DNA of 64,000 bases from an uncultured Prevotellaceae bacterium (GTDB lineage Bacteria > Bacteroidota > Bacteroidia > Bacteroidales > Bacteroidaceae), in NCBI GenBank assembly GCA_902784615.1, contig CACZVN010000001.1:1-64000 (forward strand), given 5' to 3'. Made by a program: the position numbers and the translations under genes. Shown in pieces: positions 57,808 to 64,000 of the stretch. Below the pieces are notes generated by a model, which did not search any database, was not told where the DNA came from, and saw only the letters and a program-made list of their open reading frames with translations. Position 1 is the stretch's first letter. The number at the start of each line of letters is the position of its first letter.

Positions 57808-59232
57808 TTACTTCAGGTCTCTGATCTGCTGAGCGGGCTCGTAGTTCGGGTCGATGGCCAGGATCTTGTTGGCATACTCCTTAGCCAGAGCCTTGTTCTT
57901 GCCATAGAGGAAGGCGTTGGACATCAGATAGTGATAGCTGTACTTCAGCATGGTGTTCTCACTGTTGTCGCGATCGGCCTTGTTCTCAAGCAGGGATACG
58001 ACCTTCTGATAGTCGGGCTTTGCAAGACTCTTCTCACCAGTCTTGTCGAGCTTGTTGCTCATCGTAGCGCACTGATAAGCGGCGTAGATGGCCTGGATGG
58101 GATACTTCTCACCCATGGTGCGATAGGCCTCGATGGCCTTGCCTACAAGCTCTGCCTTGCGAGACTCGTCGTTGTCTGCCCACTTCGAGTAGATCTTAGC
58201 GAGACCTTCCTCGTCGTCGGAGTTCAGATCGGGCTTGCAAGCGAGATAGTCCTGATAGTACTGAATGGCTTTCTCAAACTGCTGATCCTTCAGATATGAG
58301 TCGGAAACACTCTTCAGGATGGCATGACGCTTGATCATAGAAGAGTCGTTAACCAGTGAGAGTGCCTTATCGTACTCTGCATACATGTTAGCCTTGTCCT
58401 CCAGAGCCTGATAGATCAGGGCTGTGTAGAAGTGGTCGTACTCAGAGAACTTGGCGCTGTCGGTCTCGTTGAAGTACTTGTGGATGTAAGCCTTGGCTGC
58501 ATCGTACTTCTTCAACTCGTAATTGGCGAACATGGCCAGACGGTTGAACACGGGGTTGCGCGGCTCGATCTTAAGACCTGCCTCTGCTGCGCGGAGGGCA
58601 TCATCGAAGTGACCAGTGAAGTAGCTGCAGCGTACGAACTCGTTGAGGCTGCTCTTGTCGAGCTTGTTGATGTCGGCCTTGGCATAGTTCTCGTAAGCCT
58701 GCTTCTCGTCACCTGCCAGCATGTAGATGTGGGCAATGGCGGCATCGATATCCTCATTGGGACAGTTGGACTTCATGTCCTGCAACTTCTTGGCAGCCTG
58801 AGAGGGACTGATCTTACGATACACCAGCGCCCACTTCTTGTAACCCTCGGGGTTCGTCGGGTCGAAGTTAATAGCCTGGTTGTAGAAACCTGCGGCCTTA
58901 CCACCGTCAGTACCGTAGGAAGCCTCGATATCACCGAGCAGCAGATAGGCTGGGGCATACTGGTACTTGGGCTTACCTGCCTCGTTGGCGTAATTGGCAA
59001 ACAAGGCTGCGTTGGCAGTGTCCTTCTGCTCAAGATAGGCGCGTCCGATCTTCACAAGGGCAGCGGCGTCCTTCTTGTTCTTCTTGTAAGCGGTTTTTGC
59101 TAACTCGGCTGCGTTAGGAGCCTTTGACTTAATTCCCTCGAGAGCTGCGTTGAGCTCTGCTTCCTGTGCGTTTGCGGTTGCGCTGAAGCCTAGCATCAGG
59201 GCAGCCATTACTAAATATTTGATTGCTTTCAT
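57808..59232 (-). CDS. Exported TPR protein of the Ton operon
   Basis: A 474-residue periplasmic protein: signal peptide to about ANAQ (23), then a string of tetratricopeptide-like helical pairs (for example AALVKIGRAYLEQKDTANAA, QYAPAYLLLGDIEASYG, DDALRAAEAGLKIEPRNP, FEKAIQYYQDYLACKPDL). It is the last gene after exbB-exbD-exbD-tonB and a PstS-like gene, an arrangement frequent in Bacteroidales. It probably acts as a scaffold in the envelope; the partner is not known. Confidence 0.82.
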   Translation of the reverse strand: MKAIKYLVMAALMLGFSATANAQEAELNAALEGIKSKAPNAAELAKTAYKKNKKDAAALVKIGRAYLEQKDTANAALFANYANEAGKPKYQYAPAYLLLGDIEASYGTDGGKAAGFYNQAINFDPTNPEGYKKWALVYRKISPSQAAKKLQDMKSNCPNEDIDAAIAHIYMLAGDEKQAYENYAKADINKLDKSSLNEFVRCSYFTGHFDDALRAAEAGLKIEPRNPVFNRLAMFANYELKKYDAAKAYIHKYFNETDSAKFSEYDHFYTALIYQALEDKANMYAEYDKALSLVNDSSMIKRHAILKSVSDSYLKDQQFEKAIQYYQDYLACKPDLNSDDEEGLAKIYSKWADNDESRKAELVGKAIEAYRTMGEKYPIQAIYAAYQCATMSNKLDKTGEKSLAKPDYQKVVSLLENKADRDNSENTMLKYSYHYLMSNAFLYGKNKALAKEYANKILAIDPNYEPAQQIRDLK

Positions 59233-59309
59233 AATTCTCTCGTTTTTAAGTTACACATTCTGTTCTTAGTCTCTCGTTTGTATGACGTTCGAAACCCCGG
59301 AAGGTTTAA

Positions 59310-60260
59310 TCATTCCTTTTTGATGATGACATCCCTGACGTTCATGTTGGCTGACCTGGGGAGCAGACCGTAGCGCAGGATGATCTTCTGGCCCTTGGGC
59401 AACTGCACGAAGTGGCAGAAGCCTGAGGGAACCCCATTACGCGTATCGTTAAGCAGAGCGTAGATGGTACGGCGGAGGGGATAGTTGCCATTGTATAGAT
59501 AGTACTGATAGGGCTTCCAACTGTTGAAACTCCTGGCGGAGTCCATCTTGCTGACGCCCATCACGGATATATTCTTCTTAAAGGTGACGTTGGTGGTGTC
59601 GCGCTTGTCGTTGAGCCAGTTGCTGCCGATGATGCCGAGCGAGTTCTCATGCTTCTCGACATAGTCTATGACGGCAGCGCTGGTCTGTACGGCACCGATG
59701 TTCTTGGCACTGAACTGCTGGCCTCCGAGGATGGAATCCACGCACCAGCGCACAGTGCTCGACAACGGATTATCGAATACCACGTCGATTTCGCCAAGTT
59801 TGTTTTGTGGATAGAGTTCTTTCCACTGGGTAACCTCTCCTTTGAGTATGCGTGCAAAGTCCTTGACGGTAATGCATGAGTCGGGATTGGCATTGTTGAC
59901 GATGATAGCCAGACCGTCGTACGCGATGGGCACCGCTCTTGGCAGGTACTTACGGTCTATCAGGTTCTGACGCTCCTTCTGGGTGAAGTCACGGGTGGTG
60001 AAGGCCAGGAAGGTCTCCAACTTCATGAGTTTCTTCACGGCATCCTGCTCATTAATATAAAGAGGTGTGATGGAGTCGAGCGTCTGGTTCTGGAAATAGT
60101 ATAGCTCCTCGTCGATGATGGGGTAGAAACTCTCGTCGGCTGCCAATACGCTGGCGGCTTTCTGATAGGCCTCCTCCAATTCAGGATTAGGCTTGTTCCC
60201 ACATCCTGGGAACAAGCCTAATATCAGTGTTAATCCAACTAATTTGTTGAATGCGTTCAT
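59310..60260 (-). CDS. PstS-like substrate-binding lipoprotein
   Basis: A 316-residue lipoprotein (lipobox FPGC, residue 20) of the PstS-like phosphate-binding fold: AVPIAYDGLAIIVNNANPD, VKDFARILKGEVTQWKELYP, SSTVRWCVDSILGG and YPLRRTIYALLN are typical of that family. There are no pst permease genes nearby; instead it sits in the Ton operon between tonB and the TPR gene, so it may work with outer-membrane transport rather than with an ABC transporter. The ligand is unproven. Confidence 0.8.
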   Translation of the reverse strand: MNAFNKLVGLTLILGLFPGCGNKPNPELEEAYQKAASVLAADESFYPIIDEELYYFQNQTLDSITPLYINEQDAVKKLMKLETFLAFTTRDFTQKERQNLIDRKYLPRAVPIAYDGLAIIVNNANPDSCITVKDFARILKGEVTQWKELYPQNKLGEIDVVFDNPLSSTVRWCVDSILGGQQFSAKNIGAVQTSAAVIDYVEKHENSLGIIGSNWLNDKRDTTNVTFKKNISVMGVSKMDSARSFNSWKPYQYYLYNGNYPLRRTIYALLNDTRNGVPSGFCHFVQLPKGQKIILRYGLLPRSANMNVRDVIIKKE

Positions 60261-60276
60261 TTCAATCGGTCAGAGA

Positions 60277-61110
60277 TTACTGAAGCTTGAAGGTTACAGG
60301 TACGGTGTACTTCACACGTACTGCAGAACCGTTCTGCTTACCAGGAATCCAGTGAGGCATCGACTTCACCACGCGGGCAGCCTCCTTGTCGAGTGACGGG
60401 TCAACGGACTTCACGACTTTCACGTCTGTGATAGAACCGTCGCGCTCAACGACGAAGGTTACGATAACGCGGCCCTGCACACCGTTCTCCTCTGCTACCA
60501 CAGGATACTTGATGTTCTTAGCCAGATACTCCAACAGGGCTGCCTGGCCACCGGGGAACTGAGGCATCTCCTCCACCACGTCGAAGACCTTGGTCTCCTC
60601 AACCTTCGGGGGCTCGGGTTCTGCAATCTTTTCCTTAGCCTTGAGCACCTCACCACCTTCCTCATCGTTACCTTCTACAGTGAAGGCACCGATGGCGGTG
60701 TTGGTCTCCTGCAGTTCATCCTGAGACTTGATCTCCTGCTCTTCCTTTACCTCATCGTCCTTCTTGATCTCAGGAACGGTGAAGGCTACAGAGCTCTTAA
60801 CCTTCTCAATCTCAATCTTCTCAACCTCAGGTTCGTCTTTCTTCTCAACCTTAGCTTCCTTCTTCTCTGCCAGGCTGGCGAGCTCCACATCTGCCTCGAT
60901 GGCTGCATTCTGTGCTGCAATGTAGTTCTCGATAGAAACCTTAGCATATACGATGGCTGCAATGGCGATGAAAGCCGTAAACATGACGATCAAGGCCTTG
61001 AGATTACGAATACCAGTATTCTTGCGCAGTTGATAAGCTCCATAGGCCTGGTTCTTGCCCTCAAATACGAGGTCGCACCAGCCATTGTCAATAAGATCTA
61101 TTTTTGCCAT
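60277..61110 (-). CDS. tonB: TonB family protein
   Basis: A 277-residue energy transducer. Short cytoplasmic start with the Bacteroidetes-type FEGKNQAYGAYQLRK, one membrane segment (LIVMFTAFIAIAAIVYA), a periplasmic linker rich in lysine and glutamate rather than proline (KKEAKVEKKDEPEVEK) and a C-terminal TonB domain from about residue 190 (MPQFPGGQAALLEYLAKNI ... WIPGKQNGSAVRVKY). It should pass proton-motive energy from ExbB/ExbD to TonB-dependent receptors. Confidence 0.92.
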   Translation of the reverse strand: MAKIDLIDNGWCDLVFEGKNQAYGAYQLRKNTGIRNLKALIVMFTAFIAIAAIVYAKVSIENYIAAQNAAIEADVELASLAEKKEAKVEKKDEPEVEKIEIEKVKSSVAFTVPEIKKDDEVKEEQEIKSQDELQETNTAIGAFTVEGNDEEGGEVLKAKEKIAEPEPPKVEETKVFDVVEEMPQFPGGQAALLEYLAKNIKYPVVAEENGVQGRVIVTFVVERDGSITDVKVVKSVDPSLDKEAARVVKSMPHWIPGKQNGSAVRVKYTVPVTFKLQ

Positions 61111-61135
61111 AGTCTATTCTACATTTAGGGGTTAA

Positions 61136-61804
61136 TCACTTGACACCTGCCCTGGCGATGAGGTCCTTGTCATCCTGGCTCATCTTATCGACATTGTCAA
61201 TGACGTACTTATCAATATTGCTAATTAGCATCTCATCAAGAGCTGATACCATATTCTCATAGGTAGCGGAGTTGAGAGGACGGATGATGACGGTCATCGT
61301 AGGAACTTTCTCACCGCTGGGGAGTTCACCCTTCTTCAGCTTCTTGAGTTGTTCCTGATACTGCTCGTCGGTCATCTTCGAACCATACTCGTTCTTCTTA
61401 GCATCGAGCTCCTTCTTGGCCAGCTTAATCTTGGCAACGGGGTTGATACCCTCTTCGGTAGTGTGCTCGTTGAGCACCTTTTCAATACCGTCCTTGCCAT
61501 AAGATGTCGGCTTTACGCATGAAGGATCCTCGTAGTTGGGAAGACCTGCCACATACCATACCTTATCATTGCTTCCCAGATAAAGGGTGATGGTATGAGA
61601 TGCCTTGGTTACCTGCTTGTTCTCATCGTCCAGCTGATTGATGTCTTTATCGTTCGACGGCATGGTCAACTGCATAGCCTGCGGCTTGGCCAGTGTAGTA
61701 CACAGCATGAAGAACGTAATCAGAAGCATCATCATATCTACCATCGGCGTGAAGTTCACGCGGGTATCCATCTTCTTCTGCTTGGATAGATTTTTCTTTG
61801 CCAT
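61136..61804 (-). CDS. exbD: ExbD-type proton-channel subunit 2
   Basis: A 222-residue ExbD/TolR protein. The single membrane segment has the essential aspartate D23 in NFTPMVDMMMLLITFFML. A long periplasmic domain follows (from about 45), larger than the classical 140-residue ExbD because of an inserted charged stretch (KLAKKELDAKKNEYGSKMTD). It lies 25 bases before tonB and 7 bases after the first exbD. Confidence 0.9.
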   Translation of the reverse strand: MAKKNLSKQKKMDTRVNFTPMVDMMMLLITFFMLCTTLAKPQAMQLTMPSNDKDINQLDDENKQVTKASHTITLYLGSNDKVWYVAGLPNYEDPSCVKPTSYGKDGIEKVLNEHTTEEGINPVAKIKLAKKELDAKKNEYGSKMTDEQYQEQLKKLKKGELPSGEKVPTMTVIIRPLNSATYENMVSALDEMLISNIDKYVIDNVDKMSQDDKDLIARAGVK

Positions 61805-61811
61805 AATACTA

Positions 61812-62411
61812 CTAGTTGTTTAAACGTTTAACATCGAGATTTGTAATCAGCTGAAAACGGTTCTCGTTCATGTCCTGAAGTTCTGACATCAACAGCTTGA
61901 TAGCTGAATAAGGGGTCTTAGAGTCGCACTTGATGGCGAGCTTGATGTCAGGGTTCGCATCGCGGGCCGCGGTGACCCACTCCTGGAATTCACTCTTGCC
62001 TCCGTTGATACTGTCAAGCGGAAGACCGAGCTTCTGGATTGCCTCACCCATCTTATCTGTTTCGAGGCTGAGGTAATTGGCAAGCTGCGACATGCCGGCA
62101 CCGACCATGGCATCCTCGCGGAAGTGCTTGATCTGGTTGGCGTTGAGCTGAACACCGAACTTGTCGGTCATCGTCTCAAGCATGGCCTGCATGTTGTTCT
62201 TGTTCTCAGTACCACAGTAAACACGGCCCTCTGGTGTTACCAGAATATTGAGCACGTCCTGCTCTGGTATCTTGAGTTCTGACACTGAGTTAGGCGCGGT
62301 GACGGATACAGGTTCTGGTGTCAAGAATGTTGAGGTCAACATGAAGAAACACAGAAGCAGCGTCATCACGTCTGACATAGGCGTCATGTCAATCCAGATG
62401 TCTTTTTTCAA
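61812..62411 (-). CDS. exbD: ExbD-type proton-channel subunit 1
   Basis: A 199-residue ExbD/TolR protein with the membrane aspartate D14 in IDMTPMSDVMTLLLCFFML and a periplasmic domain. It differs strongly from the second ExbD and the two may form a heteromer with ExbB, as described for Bacteroidetes Ton and gliding systems. Confidence 0.9.
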   Translation of the reverse strand: MKKDIWIDMTPMSDVMTLLLCFFMLTSTFLTPEPVSVTAPNSVSELKIPEQDVLNILVTPEGRVYCGTENKNNMQAMLETMTDKFGVQLNANQIKHFREDAMVGAGMSQLANYLSLETDKMGEAIQKLGLPLDSINGGKSEFQEWVTAARDANPDIKLAIKCDSKTPYSAIKLLMSELQDMNENRFQLITNLDVKRLNN

Positions 62412-62452
62412 ATGCTTTTAATGGAATTAAACGCTTATTAGATGGTTAAGAA

Positions 62453-63283
62453 TTAAGCCTCGTTGTGGTTAGAATCGTATGTAGCGGCGATGGTATAACC
62501 AATCTCGTCGAGTGCGAAGGTCAGCTTGTCGATCTTGTTTGAGAAGAAGTTATAGACAACAGTAGCAACCCAAGAGGTCAAGATACCAGATGCTGTGTTC
62601 ACAAGGGCCTCAGAAATACCGGCAGACAGAGCCATAGAGTCAGCACCACCACCAGCGGACAGAGCCTGGAACGATCCGATCATACCGAGCACAGTACCGA
62701 ACAGAGCGGTCAGAGTACCCAGAGATACGATTGTTGCAACCATCGGGAGGTTCATCTGCAGAGTAGGCATCTCCAGCTGGGTAGCCTCCTCGTGAGCCTG
62801 CTGGATCTTGGCGATCTTGGCAGCCTTCTTCAGCGTGTCGTCACCCTCAACGGTCTGGTACATCTTGATAGATGCCTTTACGACGTTAGCCACAGAACCC
62901 TGCATCTTGTCGCAGAGAGCGTCAGCCTCAGCAAACTTCTGCTGCTTGATGAGCTCCTTAGCCTGAGCGGTGAACTTAGCCAGGTTGATCTTACCAGAAG
63001 CGGTACGGATAGCGAAGAAACGCTCGATACCAAGGCAAATCACGGTGAAGAGAAGGGTAAGGATCAGACCTACCACGAAACCTCCCTTATACACGGTTCC
63101 CAGAAGGTTTGCGGGATGACCTTCACGATCGCCACCGATGAAGTTGTCGGGGTTACCCATGACGAAATACCACACACCATAACCTGCCAAGCAGCAGATA
63201 ACGAGAATAATCCATGCAGCTTTAATACCCTGGAAGCCCGAATTCTTTTTGGCTGGGGCTGCAGCCTTTGTTGTTGTTGCCAT
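62453..63283 (-). CDS. exbB: ExbB/TolQ/MotA-type proton channel protein
   Basis: A 276-residue inner-membrane protein with three main membrane segments and the MotA/TolQ/ExbB domain (TLQMNLPMVATIVSLGTLTA, LFGTVLGMIGSFQAL, ALVNTASGILTSWVATVVYN). An alanine- and lysine-rich N-terminus precedes an additional first segment. First gene of the operon. The ATG chosen (MATTTKAAAPAKK) lies downstream of a TAACTTTG promoter element (63360-63353, minus strand). Confidence 0.92.
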   Translation of the reverse strand: MATTTKAAAPAKKNSGFQGIKAAWIILVICCLAGYGVWYFVMGNPDNFIGGDREGHPANLLGTVYKGGFVVGLILTLLFTVICLGIERFFAIRTASGKINLAKFTAQAKELIKQQKFAEADALCDKMQGSVANVVKASIKMYQTVEGDDTLKKAAKIAKIQQAHEEATQLEMPTLQMNLPMVATIVSLGTLTALFGTVLGMIGSFQALSAGGGADSMALSAGISEALVNTASGILTSWVATVVYNFFSNKIDKLTFALDEIGYTIAATYDSNHNEA

Positions 63284-63417
63284 AATGAAATAAGTTAATT
63301 TTTTAGTTATTAAAATTGAAATGTTTAAATTGTCTCTTTTAAAATCACCTCGCAAAGTTACTAAATTCACCCGTTATTACGAACGAATTAATAACTTTTA
63401 ACTATGAATTTACGGTT

Positions 63418-63999
63418 TTATTTCAATTTAGCCACCGTATCTTTGATACGCTTCATGGCTTCGATGATGTTTTCGTCACTTGTGGCATAGCTCATGCGGA
63501 AGCAGGCAGGATCGCCGAAAGCGTCACCACCGACTGTAGCGACATGACCTTTTTCCAACAGGTACATGGCGAAGTCGGTAGAGTTGTTGATGGTGGTCTC
63601 ACCGTCGCTCTTGCCGAAGAAACTGCTGCACTTGGGGAACAGATAGAAAGCACCCTCGGGGACGTTGACTTCCAAACCGGGGATGTCCTTTGCCAGTTTG
63701 ACGATGAGGTTACGGCGACGCTCGAAAGCCTGGCGCATATCCTCCACACACTGCTGATCCGAGATATAGGCATATTCCGCAGCCTTCTGACTGACGGAGC
63801 AGGGACCACTGGTGTATTGGCCCTGAAGTTTGTTACAGCCCTTGACGATCCATTCGGGGGCAGCGATATAGCCGATGCGCCAACCTGTCATGGCGTATGC
63901 CTTTGATACACCGTTGACGATGATGGCGCGCTCCTTCATACCAGGGAACTGGGCAATCGACTCGTGTTTGCCGATATAGTTGATATGCTCGTAGATCTC
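63418..63999 (-). CDS. Aspartate aminotransferase (class I), C-terminal part
   Basis: The 3' 194 codons of a class I/II PLP-dependent aminotransferase; the start is beyond the window. The PLP lysine is in NGVSKAYAMTGWRIGY, followed by PEGAFYLFPKCSSFFG and the substrate-binding arginine in ACFRMSYATSDENI. The pattern fits the Bacteroidales aspartate aminotransferase (AspC/AAT-1b). Confidence 0.88.
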   Translation of the reverse strand, partial: EIYEHINYIGKHESIAQFPGMKERAIIVNGVSKAYAMTGWRIGYIAAPEWIVKGCNKLQGQYTSGPCSVSQKAAEYAYISDQQCVEDMRQAFERRRNLIVKLAKDIPGLEVNVPEGAFYLFPKCSSFFGKSDGETTINNSTDFAMYLLEKGHVATVGGDAFGDPACFRMSYATSDENIIEAMKRIKDTVAKLK

Positions 64000-64000
64000 G

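Overview
The window reads as chromosomal DNA of a Prevotella-like member of the Bacteroidales. The evidence is the promoter type (TTTG near -33 and TAnnTTTG near -7, found repeatedly at exact 24-base start-to-start spacing), the lack of Shine-Dalgarno sequences, type IX secretion-style C-terminal tails, a Bacteroidetes-type Hcp/TssD, GH3 and GH53 enzymes, and the ExbB-ExbD-ExbD-TonB-PstS-TPR gene order. Most of it is housekeeping sequence with short intergenic gaps. No rRNA, tRNA, CRISPR array or complete insertion sequence was recognised.

Layout. 1-3.2 kb: end of mutY and a secreted C10 (streptopain-like) protease. 3.2-6.9 kb: etfB-etfA-acyl-CoA dehydrogenase operon (minus strand). 7.0-9.8 kb: three secreted proteins of unknown function. 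9.9-16 kb: GH3 glycosidase, DUF418 membrane protein, an A+T-rich lipoprotein with a caspase-like His/Cys pair, and a DMT-type membrane protein. 16-22.5 kb: dnaG, cardiolipin synthase, rsmD, DUF3822 protein, a 30-residue membrane peptide and a RecD-like helicase. 22.5-24.5 kb: orphan antitoxin with a wrecked toxin, then about 1.2 kb of layered inverted and tandem repeats. 24.5-40 kb: TssD, helix-hairpin-helix protein, RmuC, phosphopantetheinyl transferase, outer-membrane barrel, HerA-like ATPase, three cell-envelope hydrolase-type proteins, recG, ispD, DJ-1, nadK and a fused membrane-protease-like protein. 40-49 kb: a GntR-linked ABC transporter and a MacAB-TolC-type efflux operon. 49-57 kb: GH53 galactanase, histidine kinase, stand-alone AICAR transformylase, rplS, a 5'-nucleotidase split into two genes, and a PorT-like barrel. 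57-64 kb: a small ferredoxin, a second copy of the intergenic hairpin element, the Ton-system operon and the end of an aspartate aminotransferase gene.

Three patterns stand out. (1) Palindromic elements with a common core (GGGGACGGTTCT...AGAACCGTCCCC) sit in frame inside dnaG (once) and the RecD-like helicase (twice), adding peptide to conserved replication and repair proteins. (2) Five long intergenic hairpins have arms built of 9-base imperfect repeats. Arm sequence differs completely between copies while flanks or loop are conserved, and both arms of each copy have changed together. (3) The tssD promoter and a promoter near 39.95 kb, which appears to drive a small terminator-ended RNA, carry the same three TGTCGC sites at identical spacing to each other and to the -33/-7 boxes. 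This points to one unidentified regulator.

All functions are inferred from reading the sequence; no database search was run.
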